DNA from: Gymnorhina tibicen
Taxonomy: Eukaryota; Chordata; Aves; Passeriformes; Artamidae
Length of the DNA stretch: 64,000 nt
Reading direction: 5' to 3'
NCBI GenBank assembly: GCA_013399875.1
Contig: VXAZ01002374.1
Location: 452,456-516,455 of the forward strand
The notes beneath the pieces were generated by a model, which was not told the DNA's origin, did no database searches, and was given only the letters and a program-made list of their open reading frames with translations. A program made the position numbers and the translations under genes. How positions within the stretch are numbered: the first letter of the stretch is position 1; each line of letters begins with the position of its first letter. Shown one piece after another: positions 51,136 to 62,500 of the stretch.

Positions 51136-54100
51136 CTTAAAAAAACAACAGTGAAACAACTATAGCTCCTTCCAGTAGTATTTCAGGAAATACTATTTTA
51201 AATGAAAAGTCAAGATATAAAAATACAAAAGTTAGGAAGTCTTTTGACACTTGAAGATATTTTTTACAGTGCTACTTTCATAGCTCAGAATAAAATTACA
51301 GTCACTTGTTCGATACAAGACAATTTAAAATAAAAATACATACTTTTAAATGGTGGGCAATATTATACATTGATCTGGACTGAAACTGGTTTATTAATTC
51401 TGCTAATAGAGTAGCTGAAATGACTGTTTATATTCAAATTGCCAGATGAATTCTATTTGACTCAATGAAAATCAAAATACCCAATTTATTCTAATGTGAT
51501 TTTGGATCTTCATTAGAAATTTTACCTTGCTGTCCATAATAATAACACATTATCTAGTATGAGTAGTCATTACAACGTTCTATGAGTTTTGATTTGTGGC
51601 TGGTTAGTCATTCAAATTTTCAGTAACATCTGCATATTTTAAAAAGCAGCAAAGGATATGCACATTTACCTTTTTCCATGAGACCTAAAAAAAAAATTTA
51701 AGGTTCTATATTCAAGGGAGAAATAAACAACTGGGACCATTTTCTCTCCAGATCTTCCAGACCCTGAATTCTCCAAGTTGTCAGTGGAGACAGGCAGATA
51801 GAAGACCACAGAAATGCATACAAGGCAGGTGGATTGAAATACAGCTATATGCAAACTTGGGTGTCTCTTTTTAAGTGCTCAATAGAATCCCAAAAAATAA
51901 ACTTTTTTTACCATGAAATTTCAGAGCCAAGTTTTTCCATTACACTAAGCATTGAAAGAAGGCAGTGGTTTCTGCAAACCTCTTCTGAAAGTACAGAATC
52001 TTCTACGTTTCTTTTAGCCTGCAACACTGAAATGTTCCCTTGGCAAGGGGGGCAAGCAAATCCATAGTGAGATGTTGTTTGCTCTCAGGGCATTATGAAC
52101 TCATACAAATTTCCAGAACAAATCTAATTTATCAAATATAGAGAAGATTATTGCCAATATCTTCCTTTTCACAGAATAACCCACTAACGAATAGTTAGTG
52201 GCTGAAGATTTGCTTTTCACCAGCTATTCTCTTTGGGCACTGAGCCTGGCTTTCTAAAGTTCTAAGAAGAGCGTAACTTCAAAATGTGCCCTGATTTCTT
52301 CACGTTTTTCTGGTTTTGACTCTTGCTCATTACAAGCCACTAGCTGGAAAGAGGAGGTAAACCAGTATGGTTTCCAATCAGGGGATGACCATGCAGGACC
52401 AAGCTTTAGTTCTGACTGTCTTTTTCATCCACTACATACAAATGTACTTCCACTAATTTAATACTTCTGCAAGGAAGAAGAAGCCAGACTGAAAGTCTGG
52501 TTTATAGGTATTGACAAATCAGATTGGTTAAGGTAGGAAAGCACCTCTGGAGTCCATCTAGCCCAGTTCTCTCTGCTCAAACAAAGCCAAGTAGCCCAGG
52601 ACCATGTTCAAGCACCTTTTGAATATCTCCAAGGTAGAAGATTTGCTCTTGGCAGAGGTGTTGGTAAATATAGCATTATAACTGCTCTACAGAGGTCCAC
52701 ACAGCCAGCCTGAGGCTGGTACTGTTGCTAATTGAGTTTTAATAAGCAAGTGTTATCCCAGCCTTTGAGTGACATTTTTGCCAGGGAGAAAAAGGAGGAC
52801 TACCAAAAGACAGCTTTTCACACATGGATCTCAGGTTTAGCATGATATGCAATTGACCAAAACCACCTCTCCACTCCAAACCCTGGAAGTCGATGGACTG
52901 AGAGCCTGCTCCAAATTCTAAAATAAATAAATATAGAAAACCCCCACCACACAACACAAAATCTGCATTTACAGTTAAGTTTATCACTCAGCCTCTTCAA
53001 TGCAGTCAAGAGAACATTTCCTCCCAATGAGAACTGTATTTCTGTATATCCCTTATGTCACCACTCTGTCCGTACATGATTTTAGGCATACATGCACAGA
53101 TACATAAATCTAATCTGCCTTTCATTCTCCGGTTATGAAGCAGATCATGACTCATAAAGCCTTTTCATAAGATGAACCAAGGCAGGACCAACAGGAAAAA
53201 AAAATCTTTCCTTTAAAAACTCTGAGCCAGAAGTTGACTTCCAAGGTATTACACTGGTGTCCTACACAATGAATGGGGAAATGATTGTGATTAGATGTAA
53301 TTCAATCTTGACCAACCTTGATTTTTTTTCACCAGAACAGAGAAATTCAATTTAGTGATATGCAATAGAGCCTGCCTTTTTTAGTCACACAAGTTTTTGT
53401 CTCAACATGACTTTCAGAAGTGAACAACTTTGAGACCCTTTACTGTAGATAACATTTTTAGATCTGACTACATCTACCCATCTAGAGAGTCTCTGCAGTA
53501 CAAATAAGCGCAGGCTTTAGAAAAGCAAAGGGCTAGCAAGGTAACACAGGAGAGCTGGCTCTTGCGTGCTATCGGCTTGTTAGTGCTTAACAACAGGAGC
53601 CGGGCCAAAGCACTCAGTGCATAGCTAAGCACTTCATTACCGTGATGATGTTCTTACTTAAGTCCATGCAAATTCAGGCAGGCCCGTTCCCACCCTTTTT
53701 TATCTAAAAGCCATGACAGCAGAGGAGAATTTCCTTGCTAGACAATACCTCCTGGTTAATCTCTCTCATACCTATGCATAACTTCTGTTCTTCCAGCTCT
53801 GCAGAGTCACACCCTCCCACTAGTTGCTATCGCCCACAGAGAGCAAAGCTAAATATCTCAGCTAAACTGGCAAAAAGAAAACCAAAAAAGCCTCCTTGTG
53901 CACTTTTACGCACTCTGGGGTTTCCTTCTGTTAGGCAAACACGCATTCAACTCCGTAATAAAATTGCTCTCCAAGGAGGACTTTGGGAGCAGGATTGTGA
54001 AAAAGCTGCAGTTTAGCACTCAGTTCTGAACTAACTTCATTAATTAAAAAGAACATGGTGTAGACAACGCTCTTGGAGCGTGCTTCATTTTGCTACAGTA

Positions 54101-54324
54101 GCAGAGTGAATACAGCACAGCCTCATTTTACCCGCCCATTAACTCACTGTCCTTGATCAAAGTCTATGTATACTGCCTATCGTGTTCAGAGCAGTTAAGG
54201 CTTAGAATTTAAATTGTAAACCTCAATATTTAAATAGAACTGCATATGTGATCTCTGACACCTCATTTTCATGAATGGAAAAGAATATTCTGACACCAAA
54301 ATTACATACTTAATTCTGCCTCAC
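51136..54324 (-). other. OFCC1 intron between exons b and c
   Basis: This is 3.2 kb of intron with a CR1 fragment at about 52505-52645 and a plus-strand open frame at 53735-54016 of unknown meaning. No further exon was recognised. Confidence 0.5.
52505..52645 (-). mobile_element. CR1 LINE fragment (antisense in this reading)
   Basis: The stretch runs GGTAGGAAAGCACCTCTGG, then a CATCTAGCCCAGTTCTC-like piece, then GTAGCCCAGGACCATGTTCA and TTTTGAATATCTCCAAGG. These blocks, in this order and spacing, are the reverse complement of the 3' part of avian CR1 elements. It is 5'-truncated and diverged, as most CR1 copies are. Confidence 0.7.
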
Positions 54325-54411
54325 CTTCTTCACTGACCTCCATCCCACACTGCCTTGGGTTTATTTCCTCATCCATCAACGGGTCAAAGTAATTTCTGCT
54401 GTATTCATTTC
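54325..54411 (-). CDS. OFCC1: OFCC1 exon b
   Basis: This 87-bp phase 1-1 exon has an acceptor in TTTCCACAG (AG at 54413-54412) and donor GAAG|GTGAGG at 54324-54323. It encodes [18 protein letters not shown], then [10 protein letters not shown]. This is the exon that names the gene, because it is nearly the same as a block in the N-terminal part of human OFCC1 as I recall it ([18 protein letters not shown]). The segment is acidic, with aromatic and Asp-Pro-Leu motifs, and has no known catalytic motif. It is flanked by a 2.1-kb intron toward exon a and a 3.2-kb intron toward exon c. Confidence 0.92.
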
Positions 54412-56506
54412 CTGTGGAAAGCACATGAAGTAAGGGTCAGCGATTATTAGAAGCACATGAACTAAAATGTTAATTTTGAAATCGACACCAGCAAGCAAAG
54501 GGGCATTTTTTTCTACTTTACAAACTTAATTTTTTTAACAAGTCCTCTAAGCCTACTGGTACTGCAATTATCATCTTGTGAAAGGTCAGAAAAGGTAATT
54601 TTGGAAACAAGTGCACTTTATGTTACTTTTTCTCAGGAACTAATGAGAAAAAATTCTCAAATTTAGATGGCGGAAAGATAAGAAATATTTTTTAAAATAC
54701 AGCATCCCCAATATAAGCCAAATTATTCTTTAAACACACTGTACAAGTGAATTTTCCATACTGCAAAGGAATTTGTGTTTCACAGCTGACCTCTCCAATT
54801 TCAACAGTTTTAAATTTCACCACTGAGGTTTCAACGTCTGGTGCATCTTTAATACTGTATTGAACCAGAGAAGTGTTTAATTACAGAGGAGATACTAGGA
54901 TACTGCCTCATTAATCTGAACAGCAATTACGTTCAGTTGGGCTAGGTAACTAATCCAAGATTTTGATGGGATAAACCCACTCGTTTTAGTACTCGGCTAT
55001 TTTAACAGCTACTTTTATCTGCTCTTAAACAAATTCACAAAAAAAAAAAAATTGTTAGAATTATCATGAAATAATACAGTATCTAGCTGCCTAGAAGAAC
55101 TCATGGTAAAAGCCAGAAGAATTTTCCATACACAAGGAGGGAGGGCAGGCTTCTTCCTCAAAATATGTCTTTACTTCAGCAAAAGTGATATATTCTATTA
55201 AAACCATCCACATGTTCACTGGGTTTTCAAACAAAGTAAATTATTATTAAACAGGGAAAAAAAGTAAAATAATTAAGTCCATAACAAATTTTTTAATTGC
55301 TTGAATAGACACGGATATATATCCTGGGAAGTACGTAAAAGCTAAATGTATGAGGGGGTTAATGCATCCAAGATACACTACTGTTGTCTACAGTGTATTT
55401 GTTTTAGGATCAAAAATAATCCAAGCAGCAGCTCCTTTTCAGAGACTAAATGAAACTTTGATATGAAACTAGGTTTAATTTATATTTCTGGACTGGCACA
55501 TTTTGACTGTCAGTCTCTGTTCCTTCAACGTAGTAAGTACAAGAACTGAAAATTTGCTTTACCTTGAGGTCTCAATAAAGAAAAAATAAATGAGTTTCAT
55601 TTTTGTTACTTTATCTGTCAACAACTACTAGGCTGGTATGAATCTTGGCAGTATGTAATCAAAGTCTTATGTACTGCAATAACAGAGCCATTCTACCTTA
55701 TTCACTGTAATTGTTTTTCTCTAGCACAAAGCACCATGATGTTATACGAACACCCCTTCACATGTTGGTAAAATAATTCACCTACGTGCTAAAAAAGAAA
55801 TTGATGATGCATTTCTTTATTCAATTACTTCATAGCTGTAAATGTAAATTGCTGGAACGTATGTTGCACCCATACAAACAATATTCAGCTCTTGCATAGG
55901 CTTTTTGCACAATCTTATTATCACAACAGCTTTTATTAAATTTTAATATCCCGTGTGAGTCTGGTGTGAAACTTTGTGGAGTAGACTTTTGGGCAACTCT
56001 TCTGGACAGAATAATTGGCATTTAGGAGGAAGTGTCATGTTGTATTTGAGTCTGCAAGGCATGGAAACCATTATTCAAAAAAAAGAGATACAATGACAAA
56101 CACGATTAGACCAGAGCTTGCTCTCTGGTCCTCTTTAAAAAAAAAACAACCTCAACACTTTGAGGAGTATGAGATATTTTGTCCAGGGCTTTGGCTCTGT
56201 CAGAACTACACACAGCTGGTGACAGACAGTTATGAAGAAGGAAAAAGAACTACCAGGCTTGGTTTCTTCACAGCAACATACACACTTTAAAACTTACATA
56301 AGCAGAACAAGTGGTAAACACCAGAATCACCTCCTCATGGTGATTTTATAGATAACAAGCTATTTTAAACTGCGGGACTCCACAGAAGACTTTTATTGAG
56401 GCTTTCAGAAGAGCTGAATCACACAAACTTTAGGTCACTTCTCTGGGCAGGGGATGTTGCTGTTTGTGGTGTTCTTGGTCTTTTTCCCCCTCAGCTCAAC
56501 ACATAC
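54412..56506 (-). other. OFCC1 intron between exons a and b
   Basis: This is 2.1 kb of AT-rich intron. Nothing was recognised apart from short A/T runs such as the one near 55039-55051. Confidence 0.45.
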
Positions 56507-56550
56507 CTTGACAAGCGGTGTGACCAGGAAGTCTGGGCTCTGGGCAGGTC
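56507..56550 (-). CDS. OFCC1: OFCC1 exon a (tentative, poorly conserved)
   Basis: This is a 44-bp candidate exon with an acceptor at 56552-56551 (after CCCCTGAGAAATTTTAG) and a good GTATGT donor at 56506-56505. It is read in phase 2 in and phase 1 out, giving TCPEPRLPGHTACQ, and the last G joins exon b to make GNEYS. From memory, human OFCC1 has RLP, then six residues, then GNEYG at this place. The bird reading RLPGHTACQG has the same spacing from RLP to the G. Only that spacing, RLP and the donor support the call, and the rest of the peptide differs. The upstream exon that should supply the first two bases of its first codon was not found between 56551 and 64000. Confidence 0.45.
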
Positions 56551-59500
56551 CTAAAATTTCTCAGGGGCAGTGAGAGTTGCTTTAGTTTTAAAATACAAAA
56601 TTATCAATTTTAGTCAACATAACACACTGCCCAAGGCATTTTGCTAATAACATTTTGTGAGCATGTGAACAGATTACTAATCATTTCACATTTGCTTTCG
56701 GAAATATTTGAAAGCATATAACATGTAAATTAACAGTCCACTAAGGAATTCACATTGCTCTGCTTTGTGGTATAAACACAGTAAATGTTAATATAGAGGT
56801 TGCTTGTAGATATTTTGAACAGCACCATATAGCTTGGTGCTTTCAACAGAGCGAGTTACTTTGACTACCTGCTCCTAAAAAGACTTGGCCAACTTTAGAA
56901 ACTTGGGTCTTTGCTTTGATCCAGAGGTTGCCTCAAACCCATTAACTCAGTTTGAAGTCCCATTCACCCCTCAAAATTGTGTTATTTCATGTGGAAAACA
57001 CGATGGATAATTCAGGAAATCAGAACTGAAGTGCAAAACCACAGATTATCTATACATTAAAATAAAAATGGAAAGAAGGGTGTTGGCACAACAGTGACCA
57101 GATGGGAATTTGTAGAGTTTAATTAAAGCAAGAAGAGTTGCTAATAAAATTAGCATAATCCTTGGATGCAGCCCATGGGACTGTACACGAATTACTAGGA
57201 CTGGATGAAACTTAAAAGATGGCTTTTAAACTAAGATGTCTGTAGTCAATTATGCAGTCTATGTCCTGAGAATACCACACAGGAAAGGCATGACTAAGCT
57301 GAATTTCTACCTTGTCCTCTACTCCACAGAGAGATCAGGTAGTCTGTGTCAATTACACATGAAAGGTATAGCATGGAATTTGGATAACAGGCAATTATTG
57401 CATTTATGTTGTATTACTGATCTAGTCTTTTAGTTTAATGAAAGAATAGAAAAAACTCTGTTGGATTTGTCAAGTAACTCCTGACCAATGTAAAAATTAA
57501 GGAATTATCAATAGCCAGATGACTGACCACTAAAAGCTTGAATAAACCATTACTGGTGCTTTTTATCAGAGTGATAAAAGAAGGAAAAAAAACTGGCATG
57601 AGCCATCTTTCTTTAGAAGACAATGTGCAGAGTATGGTGTGCACAAACTTGCCCTGATAAGTAACAAGTCCCTTTTCAAACAGCACCGTGGTCACCCCGT
57701 GTCTACCAATGACTTGGGAGAACATTACTGGGCATTACTGAGGCAACCCATAGAAGCCTTTCGCATCACACAGAATAAGACAGAGGCATTTTGAAAAGAT
57801 GGAATTCCAGCCTGAGAGAGCATTTTGACCCAAAGTGCTTTTGAAACATAGTGATGCAGCTGGGAATGGAAAAGAGTAGTCCTCCTTTCCCACACCTGAC
57901 TTAAAGCATTGATTTCAGCAGCAATTCCTATTAGGGAACATCATAGCAAATACTCACTGTCTCCATTCAACAGAACTGAATTTATTTCCCTGGGGATACT
58001 TTTCATTTTACTTAGCAGATATGGCCCTTTGGGCAGCCCAGACTGAAGGCTCTGTGATAACCTATTTCCCCATGTCTTTATGAGAGCCAAAGCAGTGTTC
58101 TGGGGTCAGACTTGAATAGCCTCAAAGAAAAGTGACCACCTCAACTTCGCCAGGAAGAACCAAGACTTGGGATTAGAAGGAAGGGAAGGCAAGGGTCCCC
58201 CTTCCTGCATTTCCAAGTACTTCACTTAACCTTCCTCAAGTCATGATGGGTTATGTGACCAGCAGTCCCACTCTGTTTTCATGATTCAGTACCTACATTG
58301 ATTAAAGTTTGGTATCTACAAGTTGCTTATTTGAGCCTTTGATTCTACTCTGTACCTTGAAAAAAAATCTATAAAGAACCTTAAAAAAAATTATTCAAAA
58401 GAATTAAAGAATGAGAGGAGAAAGAAGCCTTTTACCTTAAAACAAATCTCACAGAATGCAGAAGTAAAGAAAAATCATCAGTGAAAACTGCATAAATAGT
58501 AGGAGTTCCTGCATAGTGAAAAACTGAAGCGGTTTCTAGTGAATTTATAAGTTCTTACTTCATATAGGCAGTGATTTAAAAGTGGAAAATTATGTAGGAA
58601 AATTTGAAATTTTCACAAGGAAAAATTTGAGGTTTTATTCCAAAATTTTATGTTGCTAGAATTACTCATATCCTAATGTTATGAAGATGTTAAAAATAAA
58701 ACTACAGTCTTGTAGAACATAGTGAATTAATATGTAATCCAGAAAACAATGTTAACTTTCCATTCTCATTTTTTCAAGGCAAAACAAAAAAGAATTACTG
58801 TGAGTTAACCAGAAGCTATACTTTTAGTTTGGGTTTTTACTTATCATTAGTGATCCAGGTTATTGGTCACATTTACCTCAGCTCACATCCATTTGAGACA
58901 TACATATCTAACATTATTTTCTGTACTATATGTATAGACAAGTATTTTCTCTGTAGATCTAAAATAAGATTCCCAGGGAGTGCAACTTTATTTCAGATTA
59001 TCAAATACATGGAAAAGTGGTAGAGATGTTTACACAGAGCTTTTCATGAATATTCATGAAATTTTCATGAATACTAAGCAGTATTCATTGAAAAATTACA
59101 TGTTAATGGTACCCTCATCCTGAAGAGCATTAAGCCAGTGACTGGACAGTAGATTTTCAAGCTTGTTTTCAACCAGGCGACTTTCAAATTTTTAAAAAAA
59201 TGTTTTAAAGGTATCATATGTCATTCTCCTTATCCTCAGCAGACACCATAGGTAATGAGGAAATCAGATATCTGTGTCTTATGTTTATATTGCAAGCCTT
59301 GGATAAACTCACTTGTCAGCTTTGACAGGACACTGGCAAAGGGGCCGCTCCTGAGCCTGAGCAGTGCAGATTGTGCTGTGCCTGCCCCAACCCCTGAGAA
59401 ACACCGCATCGCACTCATGGCACCCACAACTTCTTACGCCCCCTGGTCCACTCCTGCAAGACTTACCACCTTCTCTGCTGTTTAAGCAAAGGTACAGCAT

Positions 59501-62500
59501 GGGAATTGGTTCTTTTTCCCTTTTTTTTTTCTCCTGCAGGCAACAGAGGGCACTGTGCCAAGGGACGCCAGTGTGAGACCTGCTACTTTTCCTGGGGAAA
59601 CACGGTTGGTCAAGGGCATGAGAAAAAGATTTACTGATGATGATGGAGTTCATTTAGGAACACTATTAAATAGTGTGGCACATGTCAGTGGGGAAAATGA
59701 ATCCTGAGTTCTCCCAGGCTGACAGGCTTGGCTGGTCCCACTCTATGCCAGAGAGGGAACTTGCCAAATTCTGAGGATCTGACAGCACTATTACAAAGCA
59801 AACAATTTCCAAGCGTAATAAATTAGCCTTAAAAATATATATTCAGTCACTTTCTGAAAAAGTATTTTCCCAATTATAAAATGCATTCATTCTTCACAAT
59901 TCTTCTCCCCCTACCTTTCACAAATTCAATTTTAGCACATTACTTAGATGAGTGGTGCGGTATCCCTGTTGTTAAAATTGCATGCAATGGATCACGTTTT
60001 GCACACTACATTACACCTTGTGCCGTTCTGCTGATTTCAATTGGATTACACATTGTGTAATTCAACGCAAAATTACTTCCAATGACAACCCTTTTATTCC
60101 TATGCATACATGGTGATCCATCATGCCCTGCATACTGAGTTTGGCATTTCCATTTCTAAGTCCCTGTTGGAATCAGAAAGCATGGAACCACATACATAGA
60201 ACTTGAATTATTAGATATAAACTTTGCCATTGTTTAAGGAAAAAAAGAGTATTGTTTTGATTCGTATTTCTGGTCCCATCCTTTATGCAAATCACTTTGT
60301 CCAACACAAATCAGCAGTGTTGCAAGCTTCCATTTCCTTCACATGGAGCACAAACAGGTATTTACAGCAGATGCCTATTTCTTCACCTGTGTTTACTGTC
60401 TCTCCAATGGGTTCCTACCACTTATTTGGAACAAAATTAGACCCTATTCAAAAAGCGTTAGTCTCCAGTTCTCTATAAACAGGCTGAACCCAATGCAGTT
60501 GCTGATACTTTTAACAATTTGATATCCCACATGGCTCTTTCATCACAAAGCTCTGTTTTGTCTGTGTATTCCTACTTCAAGGTCCTTGCCTGGTTACATT
60601 CTTGAGCAAGGAAGGGCTTATATTGTTCTGACACAGCTAAACAACCTTTGGCAGTAACTGTTCCTTAGCAAAGGCTTCTCTTTACTTTAGCTTTTGATAA
60701 GGAGCAGAGATGCTCTATTTTGCAGTGGGATTTCCCCTGTAGGACACATGCAGCACTGTTAGGTACTCCCAGCCTAGCTCTGCAGCTTGGAGGTAACGCA
60801 ACAGAGATCCACCTAGACACTAATTTGCTCCCAGAAGCGGTATAGCCATGCTAATGCCATTCTGTATCTGGGATAATTAGAAGAATAGTTCCTGGTCTTA
60901 AACTGAAAAAGCTTTCTTTCCCTCCTTTTTTTCTTTCCTTTTCTTTCCCCCCTCAGATGTTGTTAATCTCTGTGGGCAAATTTATTGGAGCATGATATGA
61001 GATCTTAACAGTGCCTATTGCAGATAAAATGGTAGAATTAATTAGAGCTTTTGATTTTAGGAGATAATCTAGTTTTGAAAAAAGATTTGTGTATTGGGGA
61101 TAATAGGGGAAAAAAATGAATGCTTCTTGTCATCTGGAGACAATTTTAACTTGAATCATCAATATTTAGGGTCAGACTGCCTCAAGCCTTTTACAAGTAC
61201 ACAGCATACAGGAGAACACAATTAGCCTTTCTTTTATCTTCCTTGCAAAAGCCGCAGACTATCAGAGTCTCCAAAGGTGTCTATGCAGCCACCGGCTATA
61301 AGGTGGGCCATGCAGTGGGAGTATGCTCAAAATGCCCCATCCCTGGATTCTGCAGCTCCATGTGTGGTTGACACTGCAGAAAGACCACATTCTAATTTGA
61401 TCTGACATATATTCTCTCTGTATGGTTGGGCTGGAAATTTTACTTTTCTTGTGGCAATGTGAACAATGCTATCCCACAGGGCTCTTCTCAGCACTAGCTA
61501 GACCAAATCTGTGTACCCCTGTGATGAACACTAAAAAGCACAAACTGGTATAAGGCACTTGGACTTTTTCTGATAACAGCAGCTGAGGACAAAATGTATT
61601 GAATGCTAAAACAGAATAACATCTGCTTTACAGGCCTACAATAAAATGCTAAGTACAGTAGTCCTGTGTTCAGGGATTGCTTGTGACATACATCATCCAT
61701 CTGAAGTTGAGCAATTGCCCTTGTCTTCTGCTGTCAGACAAAGATGGAATAATTCCTGGAGGTTTGCTGCTCCTGTCATGACAGTTTGCTGGAAGCTCTT
61801 TGCTGGGCAGAGACTTTACCAAGCCAGCCTGAACTTTAGGACACTCTACAAAGTATTTTGGGTTTAAACCTCTCTGGAGAAAAGAGAAAAACTGATATTG
61901 GCTCACCTTGACATTAGGTGTCTGAAAACTGAGGAACTGGTAGACACAGGGGTTTTTACAGATTTGAGTGATGTAATCCCAAATATTTTTCCCAGGGGAA
62001 TTTGTCTGTCAGGCCTTCCACTGGGATGGCCATCATTAAAATCTCTGCAAATTCAATGTTCGATGAGGGGAAGAAAGGCAGAAGGGCTGGTTGGATTTAG
62101 CCATGAGGAAACTGAGTATTTTAAGAAATAAAAAAAATTGCACACTTTGTCAAGTACAAGGCTGCTGCTAGATAAACTTAATTTCACAAGCAATATGTGA
62201 AAAAAATGAAGGTGATGGGAGCAATCAGCAAAAAGTCAGCATAGAATCCAGAAGACAAAATAGGATGGAAACCAATTAGCTGGCTGAAAAACCTGGAGAT
62301 TAATCTGAGTAAATAGTCAGGCAGTTCCCCTGGGTTACTGTAACATTTAACAACAGTATCAGGACTTCACCAATGATGGAGAGCAGAAAGAGTTAGTTAG
62401 TGGCCTAGTCCTGAACAACAGTCTACCAGTGATGATAAAATTTGGTATTTTTTCCATCATGGAAAATAGGACAGTGAGAGGTATGGAATGGCCTAATGAA

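Larger units (their letters stand above)
1053..56550 (-). other. OFCC1: OFCC1 (ojoplano) gene body, exons a-m of a partial gene
   Basis: Thirteen minus-strand exons with GT donors and AG acceptors were assembled by eye. Lengths from 5' to 3' are 44, 87, 84, 173, 65, 74, 64, 121, 240, 264, 139, 162 and 101 bp, or 1618 bp in total. This gives one open frame of 538 codons plus a stop. Each junction is phase-matched (1,1,1,0,2,1,2,0,0,0,1,1), which would be unlikely for chance open frames. The identification rests on exon b, which matches the human OFCC1 N-terminal region as I remember it. OFCC1 was named as a candidate gene at the 6p24 orofacial clefting locus. Its medaka orthologue opo is described as a vertebrate-specific transmembrane protein needed for optic-cup and epithelial basal morphogenesis through integrin endocytosis. 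The start codon and promoter are not seen and probably lie above 64000. Extra exons in the big introns cannot be excluded. Confidence 0.82.
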
